From an uncultured Cellvibrionales bacterium (GTDB taxonomy: Bacteria > Pseudomonadota > Gammaproteobacteria > Pseudomonadales > Cellvibrionaceae), in the NCBI GenBank assembly GCA_913020115.1, contig CAJWBQ010000016.1:38574-102573 (forward strand): 64,000 bases of DNA, written 5' to 3'. The first letter of the stretch is position 1. Every line of letters starts with the position of its first letter. A program made the translations under genes and the position numbers. Below the pieces are notes generated by a model. It saw only the letters and a list, made by a program, of their open reading frames with translations. It ran no database searches and was not told the origin of the DNA. This document shows, one piece after another, positions 54,455 through 62,844 of this stretch.

Positions 54455-55216
54455 CTAGATGGCGAACCCACCATCAACAACAATAATTTGCGCGGTTAAA
54501 AGATCACTCCCAGAGACCACCGAAAGAATGCTATCGGCGATATCTTCGGGCGTAGACACTTTGCCCAAAGCCGAGTTCTGTTTTACAAAGTTTTCAACGG
54601 CCTGCCAATTGTCGCCGCGGCCTTCGCGGCTCCATTTGCCATCAATTAAGCCTGGGCAAATCGCATTCACGCGCACGTTGTGCTTCCCCATAGCCTTAGC
54701 TAAGGTTTTGGTTAAACTATTCAGCCCGGCTTTTGAGGCGCAATAGGCGATGGAACTGCCGTTTGCATTCAAACCCGCCGTGCTCGAGGTCATTACTATA
54801 TCGCCGCCGCCCTGTTTAATCAGTTCGGGAAGTGCGGCACGACTCATATAAAATGGCCCAAGAAGATTCGTATTCAAGGTGCGCTGCCAAATGTCGTCGC
54901 TGAGTAAATCCAGTTCGCTGTGATCGACGAAGGTGGTGGTGCCGGCATTATTAATGAGAATATTGAGTTGCCCAAAACGCGCCACGGCCTGCTCGACTAA
55001 ATTGACACACTGAGCATTGTCACTCACGTCAGCTTGTACACTTATTGCCTCACCTCCCAGTTCCACAATGCGCGCCACGGTAGCATCGGCGCCAGCTTTT
55101 GAAGTGGCGTAGTTAACCACCACCTTGACTCCTCGTTGGGCAAGTTTCACGGCCGTTTCCGCGCCAACGCCTGAGCTGGCACCAGTGACAATTGCTACGG
55201 TATTTTCTACGTCCAA
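54455..55216 (-). CDS. Short-chain dehydrogenase/reductase (SDR)
   Basis: 253 residues. NAD(P) motif AIVTGASSGVGAETAVKLA, NNAGTTTFVDH, catalytic Ser in IVMTSSTAGL, YCASKAG, and VRVNAICPGLIDGKW. C-terminal AQIIVVDGGF. Probably acts on a hydroxy or keto compound. It is divergent from the TetR gene, whose region contains a TetR-type operator, so both may be regulated together. Confidence 0.9.
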   Translation of the reverse strand: MDVENTVAIVTGASSGVGAETAVKLAQRGVKVVVNYATSKAGADATVARIVELGGEAISVQADVSDNAQCVNLVEQAVARFGQLNILINNAGTTTFVDHSELDLLSDDIWQRTLNTNLLGPFYMSRAALPELIKQGGGDIVMTSSTAGLNANGSSIAYCASKAGLNSLTKTLAKAMGKHNVRVNAICPGLIDGKWSREGRGDNWQAVENFVKQNSALGKVSTPEDIADSILSVVSGSDLLTAQIIVVDGGFAI

Positions 55217-55535
55217 TTTAAAACTCCCATTAATTTAGAACCCGCGAGGGGGATTTTGTATTTGAGGCATGAGGGCCCCAGATATTCACTTCGCGTGAAT
55301 TGCCAAACGGCGCGATTGCTCCAAGGCACAAGAGGGCAAGGCCGCGCAACAAACTGACACGTAAACCATGACTGGTCAACGTATGCATACAGTTGATACG
55401 AAATGGTTTTCATCTCGATATCCTTGTAAAAAACTAAGTCAATCCTGCGGGACCAGCCTAAGTGATAACTTACTTACACAAAATAGACAGATCTATCTAA
55501 TAAATGTAACATTCGGTTCATTATCAAACCAGCGG
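55217..55535. other. Divergent promoter region, 319 bases
   Basis: Holds the TetR operator (55484-55499). No other gene or repeat is supported. The open frame that runs from 55368 into the TetR gene has no codon bias or ribosome site, and I do not treat it as coding. Confidence 0.5.
55484..55499. promoter_or_regulatory. NemR/AcrR-type TetR operator
   Basis: TAGACAGATCTATCTA is an almost exact palindrome (one mismatch pair) like the NemR box TAGACxxxxGTCTA. It lies 37 bases before the TetR start, where it would allow autorepression. Confidence 0.6.
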
Positions 55536-56171
55536 ATGGACACCCTGCACATGCTTCTAAGTCAAAATGCGAAGACAAAATCGAATAATGCGCCCGCTCC
55601 CAAAACCCGTGAACGCCTGATAGTGGCCGCTATCCAACTTTTCCAGCAGCGCGGTTATCACGGTGCTGGCACCACGGATATTCTCGACCTTGCGCGCTCG
55701 CCTCGCGGTTCGATGTACCACCACTTTCCCGGCGGCAAGGAAGACTTGGGCGCAAGGTGTGCCGAGTGGCTGGCTGGAGAAGTGCTTATCTCTATTCAGA
55801 CGCTCCGACTCAAAGGACTACAGCCGGAAAACGTCATTGCTATCTACATTGACAACATGATGACTTGGCTACAAACGACACATTTCTCTGAAGGGCCACT
55901 ACTCGCGGCGCTGACAAATGGTGTAGAGAACAAAGCGGACAATATCTTGGCGCGCGCTCTTACACAGGCCTATAACGACATCCAGAGCGAATTCACACAG
56001 ATGCTCACCGTGGCAGGTCACAGCCTGAAAAATGCGGAAGAAATATCCCGCGCCGTCATTATGAATGTTGAAGGCGGCACAATCTTAGCGCGAGCAACAC
56101 GAGACACTGAAGTTTTAGAAGAAGCTAAGCAGCGCCTTGTCGCACTAATCAAACTCACAGGAGAACAGTAG
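55536..56171 (+). CDS. TetR/AcrR-family transcriptional regulator
   Basis: 211 residues from the ATG at 55536 (the frame runs back to 55368, and an internal ATG at 55551 is also possible). HTH at about 20-70: TRERLIVAAIQLFQQRGYHGAGTTDILDLARSPRGSMYHHFPGGKEDLGARC. This is the YxaF/LmrA-type branch (with GSMYHHFPGGKE). Its stop is directly followed by the thioesterase gene, so they are cotranscribed. It controls itself and perhaps the SDR. Confidence 0.9.
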   Translation: MDTLHMLLSQNAKTKSNNAPAPKTRERLIVAAIQLFQQRGYHGAGTTDILDLARSPRGSMYHHFPGGKEDLGARCAEWLAGEVLISIQTLRLKGLQPENVIAIYIDNMMTWLQTTHFSEGPLLAALTNGVENKADNILARALTQAYNDIQSEFTQMLTVAGHSLKNAEEISRAVIMNVEGGTILARATRDTEVLEEAKQRLVALIKLTGEQ

Positions 56172-56570
56172 ATGACGATTGCCCCTGATTTCGAACCTCA
56201 CTTTCGGAAAAGCCCGCTTACAGAACCTTGGGAACCGCTCTTCTCAAAACGCACAGACTCGGGGTTCAACCTAGGTTTAACAGCCGATACCCAACACTGC
56301 AACTCCAGAGGATTTGTCCACGGCGGCTTAATATCGGCCCTTGCCGACAATGCGATGGGCCTGTCTTGCGCCAGCTATCACGAGAACTTAAATGGACTTG
56401 TCACCATTAGCTTACATGTAGACTTCGTGAGCGCCGCACGAATAGGAGACTGGCTTGAATTTGAAACCCAATTTGTCAAACCAGGCAGCTCTGTTGATAC
56501 CGCTCAGGGGCGGGTGCTCGCCAATGGAAAAGTTTGTGCCTTAATCGGTGCGACTTTTAAAGTGAGTTAA
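56172..56570 (+). CDS. PaaI-type hotdog thioesterase
   Basis: 132 residues, hotdog fold. The motif CNSRGFVHGGLISALADNAMGLSCASY is the PaaI/YbgC signature (HGG loop with an Asp downstream), followed by LVTISLHVDFVSAARIGDWLE. It hydrolyses acyl-CoA thioesters in the cytosol. The gene starts at the base after the TetR stop, so the regulator probably responds to an acyl-CoA or aromatic acid. Confidence 0.88.
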   Translation: MTIAPDFEPHFRKSPLTEPWEPLFSKRTDSGFNLGLTADTQHCNSRGFVHGGLISALADNAMGLSCASYHENLNGLVTISLHVDFVSAARIGDWLEFETQFVKPGSSVDTAQGRVLANGKVCALIGATFKVS

Positions 56571-56665
56571 GTATCTTAAACATGTGATTTTAACTAAGCT
56601 CAGGGGTGATTTCAGAAAAACCTCGGCGTGGTACAATCCTTTCCTTTTTTATTGATGGAAATTTA

Positions 56666-57604
56666 GTGACGTTTTCTACCTACACCCCGATTATTGTTTT
56701 AGCGGCTGTATTACTAGACCTAGCGTTTGGCGAAGTACGCCGCTGGCACCCCCTAGTGGGCTTTGGTCGCTGGGCGGAAATCTGCGAGCGCTTCTGTCGG
56801 AAATTTAATGTTCAGGCTCCAGCAACGATCGCAATGGGTGCTGCCTCTGTTTGCTTGGCCGTAATACCTATTCTGGTGGTAACGGTATTTCTCGATCATT
56901 ATTTACAGAGCCGCTCTGCCCTACTGTCTGCGTTATTTTCCTGTCTGGTTTTATATTTAGCACTGGGCGCCAGGAGCTTGAAAGAGCACGGGCTAGCCGT
57001 TAGCACTCCCCTATTCGCCGGCGACCTTGATTTGGCGCGTCAAAAACTGAGCTGGATAGTGAGCCGAGACACCTCTGGCCTCGATGAACCCGCGGTGAAT
57101 CGGGCCACCATAGAATCCATGCTGGAAAACGGCAGCGATGCTATCTTTGCGGCAATTTTTTGGTTTGTGGTCGCAGGAGTTCCCGGTGTAGTGCTATACC
57201 GCTTGGCGAATACACTGGATGCTCTATGGGGTTATCGCAATGAAAAATATTTGTATTTTGGGCGTTTCGCGGCGCGTTTTGATGACTTACTGAATTTGCT
57301 CCCAGCCCGCTTAACAGCCCTGTCGTACTGCTTAGTGGGCGCATGGAAACCAGGCATTGAATGTTGGCGCAAGCAGGCGCCACTGTGGGACAGCCCAAAT
57401 GCAGGCCCAGTGATGGCCGCCGGTGCTGGTGCACTGGAAGTTCGCCTAGGAGGGCACGCGACCTATCATGGAGAGTTGCATCAGCGACCAGAACTAGGCT
57501 GCGGTAAGCAAGCACAGAAACAGGACATCGTCGCGGCCATAGCGCTGATTAATCGCAGCCTCGTTTTATGGTTGTTGACGCTCGTGGTTTTGGCAAATCT
57601 ATGA
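56666..57604 (+). CDS. cbiB: Adenosylcobinamide-phosphate synthase (CbiB/CobD of the aerobic path)
   Basis: 312 residues from a GTG at 56666 with GGAA upstream; the open frame extends to 56606. Inner-membrane protein with four or more helices. Family motifs: ALLDLAFGEVRRWHPLVGFGRWAEICER, LDLARQKLSWIVSRDTSGLDEPAVNRATIESMLENGSDAIFAAIFW, and MAAGAGALEVRLGGHATYHG. It attaches (R)-1-amino-2-propanol phosphate to adenosylcobyrate, the step that makes the nucleotide loop precursor. The stop overlaps the next start by four bases (ATGA). Confidence 0.92.
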   Translation: MTFSTYTPIIVLAAVLLDLAFGEVRRWHPLVGFGRWAEICERFCRKFNVQAPATIAMGAASVCLAVIPILVVTVFLDHYLQSRSALLSALFSCLVLYLALGARSLKEHGLAVSTPLFAGDLDLARQKLSWIVSRDTSGLDEPAVNRATIESMLENGSDAIFAAIFWFVVAGVPGVVLYRLANTLDALWGYRNEKYLYFGRFAARFDDLLNLLPARLTALSYCLVGAWKPGIECWRKQAPLWDSPNAGPVMAAGAGALEVRLGGHATYHGELHQRPELGCGKQAQKQDIVAAIALINRSLVLWLLTLVVLANL

Positions 57605-58650
57605 ACCCTCGCGCGCTTCTAAAACACGGCGGTAGTGTCGAGCTTGCCGCACAGACCTACGGCATTGCACTTGAGAACTGGCTAGACCTGTCAACGGGCA
57701 TCAACCCTGTTGGCTGGCCAGTACCTTCGATTCCCAAATCATTTTTTCACTCCCTGCCCGATTATTCTCAATCTCTATTAAACAGCGCAAGAACTTACTA
57801 CGGATGCGAGTCGATCATCGCTGGAGCCGGTAGCCAAGCATTTATTCAAGCTCTACCCCGTTTACGTGAGGCCTCTGTTGTGGCTGTGCCTGCCCTCGGG
57901 TATACCGAACATGAAGCAAACTGGACCGCATGCGGCCACGAAATTCTTCGCTACCAATCCACCGCAGAATTGCAGCAATGGCTTGATGATGAACGCTGCG
58001 ATGTGGTCTTGGTGATAAACCCGAACAACCCCAGCACCCAGCAAGTGGCCAAAACACAATTGCTGCAATGGCGAGAAAAGCTCGAGAAGAGACAGGGCTG
58101 GCTGATTGTTGATGAAGCCTTTATGGATATGCAGCCTGAGAATTCACTTGCGGGCGTCAGCCAATTGAAGGGGCTTATTGTTCTGCGCTCCCTGGGAAAA
58201 TTCTTTGGCCTGGCGGGCATTCGCGTGGGCTTCGCTTTGGCCGAAACGGCTGTGCTGAGACAAATAGCAGGGGAACTCGGCCCGTGGCATGTCAGCGGAC
58301 CAAGCCAGTGGGTGGCGCAACAAGCTTTGGCCGATCGGGTCTGGCAACAAAGCACACGCTTAAGGCTCGCCGCTTGGATGAGTGCATATCAAAAGTTGTT
58401 GGATGATACTTTAGGGCCTATCGTTGGCTGCAACGGCGAGCACGCACACTTATTTATAAGCTATCGAGCGGAGCGATCACTGGGCGAGCACCTGTATCAG
58501 GCACTGGCAAAACAAGGCGTGCTCATTCGTCTGATTGACGTGGATGAGCGAGAAATTTTACTCCGGTTTGGCTTGCTTGATACCCGGGAGAGCGAGAGTT
58601 TAAAAAAATTGCGGAACAGTATTCTGAATGCATCTGAGACTTGCCTTTAG
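57601..58650 (+). CDS. cobD: Threonine-phosphate decarboxylase (CobD type)
   Basis: 349 residues from the ATG at 57601; the frame is open to 57568. PLP-dependent aminotransferase fold, class I/II: KHGGSVELAAQTYGIALENWLDLSTGINPVGWP, NPNNPSTQQV, DEAFMDM, and the PLP Lys in VLRSLGKFFGLAGIRVGFA. It makes (R)-1-amino-2-propanol phosphate, the substrate of the adjacent CbiB. The two genes overlap by four bases and are translationally coupled. Symbols for this pathway differ between conventions. Confidence 0.92.
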   Translation: MNPRALLKHGGSVELAAQTYGIALENWLDLSTGINPVGWPVPSIPKSFFHSLPDYSQSLLNSARTYYGCESIIAGAGSQAFIQALPRLREASVVAVPALGYTEHEANWTACGHEILRYQSTAELQQWLDDERCDVVLVINPNNPSTQQVAKTQLLQWREKLEKRQGWLIVDEAFMDMQPENSLAGVSQLKGLIVLRSLGKFFGLAGIRVGFALAETAVLRQIAGELGPWHVSGPSQWVAQQALADRVWQQSTRLRLAAWMSAYQKLLDDTLGPIVGCNGEHAHLFISYRAERSLGEHLYQALAKQGVLIRLIDVDEREILLRFGLLDTRESESLKKLRNSILNASETCL

Positions 58651-58738
58651 CGGGGCGGTATCATTCGTAGGCGTGCCGTCATTCAGAGGAGTGCAGCCAC
58701 TGGAATAAAACCAGCGAGGCTGTATTGAAGTTCAAAAA

Positions 58739-59539
58739 CTAGTGTGGTTTCAGCCCGTAATCTAGAAGCAGATTTTCAAAGGTATTATCTTTTTCTAAAG
58801 TTTCAATTTTTTCGTCGAGCAAGGCAATAAGTGTCTGGCGTGTTTCTTGTGCCGCCTCATTGGGCGTAAACGCCAAATAAACCGCCTGCCTCTGCACACA
58901 CCCCGCATTTCTTATTCTATCAGTCAAACCAACCGAATTGAGGTAGTACTGCGTTGAGTACACAGTGAAAAGCAGCGTGTCTGCACGCTGCTTCAAGATC
59001 ATTTTAACGCCCCTACGAACAAAACTTTTACTGTATGGCATTGGATAAAGTATCGCGAATTTCTGTGCGCCCTCCAGGGAAGCCGGATAAGCACCATAAC
59101 CGTAAACGATACGACGACCTTTCAGCGACTCCAAACCCTCGTACTTCCAGGAGTCTTCACTGCGTGTGAACAGGCACATGACCTGATACCCCAAGGGCCG
59201 AGACGGAAAAACCAAGCCTGGAGCTTCCTCTTTTGCCGGCGCTAATAAGGCTTGATATCGCCCTGCCTGAGTTTCCTGAATAGCTCGAGCCCAAGGCATG
59301 GGTGTAAAAATTAAGGTGTGAGAGGTTCCCGCAAATATCTTTTTTACATATTCTGTCAGCACCCCGGGCTTGTCTTCTCCCACACAGATATAAGGGCACC
59401 AATCGATCGATGCGATGGTGATTTTATTGACGGAGCTACTCGTCGAGCTCAAACTGGAGTCTAAGGCACTTTCTGTATAGCTCAACGGGCTTATTGCTAA
59501 CAAAACCAAAGCCAAAATCGCACTGTTGGTTAGAGTCAT
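58739..59539 (-). CDS. Periplasmic solute-binding protein (SBP_bac_3 family)
   Basis: 266 residues with a signal peptide (about 1-22, ALVLLAISPLSYTESA). Features of the type II binding fold: ITIASIDWCPYICVGEDKPGVLTEYVKKIFAG, FTPMPWARAIQETQAGRYQALLA. Amino acids or similar small molecules are typical ligands. No permease or ATPase gene follows, so the protein may be a sensor domain or serve a distant transporter. Confidence 0.85.
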   Translation of the reverse strand: MTLTNSAILALVLLAISPLSYTESALDSSLSSTSSSVNKITIASIDWCPYICVGEDKPGVLTEYVKKIFAGTSHTLIFTPMPWARAIQETQAGRYQALLAPAKEEAPGLVFPSRPLGYQVMCLFTRSEDSWKYEGLESLKGRRIVYGYGAYPASLEGAQKFAILYPMPYSKSFVRRGVKMILKQRADTLLFTVYSTQYYLNSVGLTDRIRNAGCVQRQAVYLAFTPNEAAQETRQTLIALLDEKIETLEKDNTFENLLLDYGLKPH

Positions 59540-60224
59540 TCAATAAGTCCCTCGTAGTGAATGGTGGTTCAGCATTAGTAATTCCGTGCGCCCAAGCTAA
59601 ACTCTGGAGGCGCTAGCCCAAACCATTGCTTGAATACACTGTAAAAGTGGGCTGGATGTTTATAGGATAGAAGATAACAAATTCCCTGTAAATGAGGGAT
59701 ATTATTCAGGGTACCCACGCAGCAGCCTCACCGACCCCAGGATTTATTCAAACCTGATTGCTTCGCTTTGGGTATAAAAACCGCAAGTCCAGAAGACTAG
59801 CGGTTTTTTAGACGATACCGGACATTATCGAAGCTCTATTGGATGAAAATAGAGAATCGCAAGTCCACTTATAAGTCATTGATATATATCATATTACCAA
59901 GAATTCCACCTGTAAACTCACCCCGCAATGCGCAGCTCTGTTAAACCTGCCAAACTATCAGTCAAAGTTTTGGGATAGCCATCATCAAAACTTGCTGCAA
60001 AGAAAATACTGAGGCAGCCATAAATAAGGCTACACGCTATGGACGATTTGGAGAACCTGACATTTCGAGAACTGGCGCAGCCCATAACTTTGCCAATATC
60101 GTGATCGATGTTCTATGACGAAAAGCAGGGTTTAAATTTATCCCGTATTCAAATATTTTCGTTTAAGGCCCGTTTCAGTTAAAGTGTTTCAAAATTACAA
60201 TCCTTACTACCTTCGGAGTTTTTC
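59540..60224. other. Long intergenic region, 685 bases
   Basis: Contains a bidirectional terminator (59776-59809) far from any annotated gene end, plus the promoters of the flanking genes. I find no tRNA, repeat or coding frame. An unannotated small RNA is possible. Confidence 0.5.
59776..59809. terminator. Orphan intrinsic terminator
   Basis: AAAAACCGC and GCGGTTTTTT (59776-59784 and 59800-59809) form a 9-base stem with a 15-base loop and a T-run on each strand. No gene ends just before it in either direction; the nearest + strand stop is more than 1.1 kb away. Confidence 0.7.
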
Positions 60225-60887
60225 ATGTCAGTTGTAGAAGCCCTCAATAATCGCCGCTCAATTCGTGCATTCAAGGATACGCCTATCCCCGATCAAGAAC
60301 TGAAGGAAATATTCAAACAAGCTCAGCAATCTCCTTCAAATTGCAACGTTCAACCTTGGCAAACTTACATAGTGTCAGGCGCAAAAAAAGACGCTTTAAA
60401 AGATGCCCTTATTGGCGAACTAATGAGCGGCCAAGGCCCTAAGCCCGATTTCAACTGGTCAGCTAAATACAGTGGCGTACACCGTGAACGCCAGTTCGGA
60501 TCAGCAGACAAGCTTTATTCAGCACTGGACATTGCTCGTGAAGATAAGAGCGCGAGACAGATGGCCATGGTAAAAAACTGGGAGTTTTTCGGTGCCCCAC
60601 ATGTAGCGTTTTTTACAATGGATAAATATCTCGATATCATGGGCGCTGTCGACATTGGAATCTATACTCAGTCACTTGCGCTATTGCTGCAAGAGCGTGG
60701 AATCTCTTCATGCTTCCAAGGCGCACTTAGCCAATTCCCGCAACCTGCTCGAGAGTTATTTAACCTAAGCGAAGATCAAGGCATTTTATTTGGTATGTCT
60801 TTTGGGTATGCCGATGATGAAGCCATGGTAAATACGACAATAACTGAAAGAGCAGACCTTTCAGATGCGGTCACTTTTATTGCATAG
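60225..60887 (+). CDS. Nitroreductase-family flavoprotein
   Basis: 220 residues. The N-terminal NRRSIRAFKDTPIPDQELKEIFKQAQQSPSNCNVQPWQTYIV is a textbook nitroreductase FMN site, followed by VDIGIYTQSLALLLQERGISSCFQGALSQFP and GMSFGYADDEA. These dimeric FMN enzymes reduce nitro compounds, quinones or enals with NAD(P)H. It stands alone, with a 337-base gap on its left from the terminator onward. The physiological substrate is unknown. Confidence 0.9.
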   Translation: MSVVEALNNRRSIRAFKDTPIPDQELKEIFKQAQQSPSNCNVQPWQTYIVSGAKKDALKDALIGELMSGQGPKPDFNWSAKYSGVHRERQFGSADKLYSALDIAREDKSARQMAMVKNWEFFGAPHVAFFTMDKYLDIMGAVDIGIYTQSLALLLQERGISSCFQGALSQFPQPARELFNLSEDQGILFGMSFGYADDEAMVNTTITERADLSDAVTFIA

Positions 60888-61113
60888 TCATCGTTTAAGG
60901 CTTGTCTCAACACCATGAATTTAGGCAGTAAATAGGTGCTGATACTAGGCAGGTTTGATTTCTATATAAAACGCTTAGGTAAGCATGTCACTAGGGCCTC
61001 TCAGGCTTAGCCAAAAGCTTGATAGTCCCTACTTGTGAGATTATGCTACTCTTCTAATCAATAAGTCGTCTATTTGCGCTACAACACGTTCCATTCGAGA
61101 GCTTGCACTAATA

Positions 61114-61824
61114 ATGTTAAACAAATCGGCATTGTCTTTAATGCTCTCTTTGATGCTATTGCCTTTATCTCTACCGGCAGCACAAGCCGAGACATTAAAA
61201 ATTGGGATATTAAATCTACCTCCCGCCTACATCTGTAAGGAAGGTAAGCCGGCGGGGTATTACACGAAGCTACTGGAGCAGGTTGCTGCTCGCGCAGGCT
61301 TCAAATATAGCACTCAGTGCCTTCCTACTAAAAGACTGTATATGAGTCTGGCCAACGGTGAAATTGACTTGTTTATGGGGCTGAATGAAAACCAAAAGTA
61401 CAATGACCGAATAGTCGCGAGCGAATACCCCATCAGAGAAATCCACCTAGGCCTCTATGCTTTATCGCAGTCAATATTACCAAGCTCCCAAGCGGAGTGG
61501 TCAGGAAAGCGATTTGTCGTTATAAATGGCTATGAATACAGCGGACTTATTGTCGAACTAGAAAAGCTGGAACTTCAAGGAAAGATCACAATCCACAGGG
61601 CCAACAACCACAAAAACGCGATGAAGATGCTTTACAGCAATCGCGCAGATTTGTTATTAGACTACGAGCTAGCGGTCAAAGGCACCTTAGATGCTTCCGA
61701 CTCGCCTGAACTATTCCGCCAAAAAATAAGTGCATTAGGCCTGCATTTTTTGGTCAGTAAAAAAACGCCTCACGCAGAAAACGTTCTTGAACGTCTGATT
61801 CGCGCGCAGCAAGAATTACAATAA
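61114..61824 (+). CDS. Periplasmic solute-binding protein (SBP_bac_3 family)
   Basis: 236 residues with a signal peptide (about 1-26, ending PAAQAE). Motifs of the type II binding fold: LKIGILNLPPAYICKEGKPAGYYTKLLEQVAARAGF, LANGEIDLFMGLNENQKY. Similar in type to the protein at 58739 and also without adjacent transporter genes. Its ligand is likely a small amino-acid-like molecule. Confidence 0.85.
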   Translation: MLNKSALSLMLSLMLLPLSLPAAQAETLKIGILNLPPAYICKEGKPAGYYTKLLEQVAARAGFKYSTQCLPTKRLYMSLANGEIDLFMGLNENQKYNDRIVASEYPIREIHLGLYALSQSILPSSQAEWSGKRFVVINGYEYSGLIVELEKLELQGKITIHRANNHKNAMKMLYSNRADLLLDYELAVKGTLDASDSPELFRQKISALGLHFLVSKKTPHAENVLERLIRAQQELQ

Positions 61825-61912
61825 CTTGGAGTAATGCTTGTGTTGATAATATTTACAACCAGTGGCACATCACCAGAAAAAGTTTCTACGTAAGCATCAG
61901 TTTTTTCGCTCC

Positions 61913-62311
61913 TTAGCTATTATTCCGCAAATAACAGAGAACCGCCTGACGATCCCTTTCCTTACGCAAGCCCCCAAAGGCCATCATCGTGCCTGGAACA
62001 ACCTTCATTGGGTCTTGTAGAAATTTATCTAATTCTTTTTCCGTCCATTTTTTTTGATACGCCATCATCGCAGGTGAGTACGGAAAACCTTCAAGCGCCC
62101 CTGAATATCGATTTATGATTCCGTGTAAGTTTGGCCCCAACAAGGTTGCACCGCCCTCATTGATCGAATGACAGGCGGCACACTTTGCAAAAGCTTTTTT
62201 AGAACTTTTAGCGTCACAGCTATCCTTAGCCGCAAATGCGGTATTTGCTGAAAACACTAAGTTCATTGCTAGCAGGGAAAAGAATTTTCGGTTCACTGAA
62301 CGAGCCTCCAT
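61913..62311 (-). CDS. Class I cytochrome c
   Basis: 132 residues, signal peptide about 1-28 (ending NTAFAAKD). Haem site CAACH at 44-48, then LLGPNLHGIINRYSGALEGFPYSPAM and the Met ligand in PGTMMAFGGL (Met109 or 110). It is a small soluble electron carrier of the c2 or mitochondrial type. It is the last gene of a minus-strand operon with a small exported protein and a flavin amine oxidase, so it probably accepts electrons from the oxidase. Confidence 0.9.
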   Translation of the reverse strand: MEARSVNRKFFSLLAMNLVFSANTAFAAKDSCDAKSSKKAFAKCAACHSINEGGATLLGPNLHGIINRYSGALEGFPYSPAMMAYQKKWTEKELDKFLQDPMKVVPGTMMAFGGLRKERDRQAVLCYLRNNS

Positions 62312-62326
62312 TGGGAACTTGAGTTA

Positions 62327-62818
62327 TTAGATTTTGACAGGCTTACTAATACGCCCCTTGCCTTCATCCGTACCGAGAAAAATAGTCTCAGAGGGCGCAG
62401 GAAGGTAGGTAAAACTTGTATCTATCTGGCCTTTCGCGCCAGCCCATTTACCTGTGCCCCCCAGCACCGTGTAGCGGTTGCGCTCACCATGGGTCGAAAC
62501 ACTGACAAATAAGTGATGATTGTCGACGTCCTTCCAAGTACAGCGCCCAACACCCTGCGTACCTGTTCCACCTCCCATTTCGTCAAAACCTAGGCATTCG
62601 ATGGAAACCTGCCACTGGTTTCCTTTGTTATCACTCAAGGTGACGGCACCCAATACACTGTAGACAAACGCACTTTTGTCGCTGCCTAAACTAATGCTTC
62701 GCTCGCTGCTCGCGTAAAACCCTCCTATCAGCGAAACATCCATTTTCGTATCGGCATTTGCCCCTAGGGCGGCGCTACAAAGTAAAATACTGCATTGTAA
62801 TTTTTTGATGATATTCAT
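62327..62818 (-). CDS. Exported small protein, allene-oxide-cyclase-barrel-like
   Basis: 163 residues, signal peptide about 1-22 (ending GANAD). The rest is beta-rich (DVSLIGGFYASSERSISLGSDKSAFVYSVLGAV, YTVLGGTGKWAGAKGQIDTSFTYL), like the small barrels of the allene-oxide-cyclase or lipocalin-like type. No family is certain. It is 15 bases upstream of the cytochrome c gene and 26 bases downstream of the amine oxidase gene. Confidence 0.75.
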   Translation of the reverse strand: MNIIKKLQCSILLCSAALGANADTKMDVSLIGGFYASSERSISLGSDKSAFVYSVLGAVTLSDNKGNQWQVSIECLGFDEMGGGTGTQGVGRCTWKDVDNHHLFVSVSTHGERNRYTVLGGTGKWAGAKGQIDTSFTYLPAPSETIFLGTDEGKGRISKPVKI

Positions 62819-62844
62819 TCTCTAACTACCTCGTTTCAATTTAT

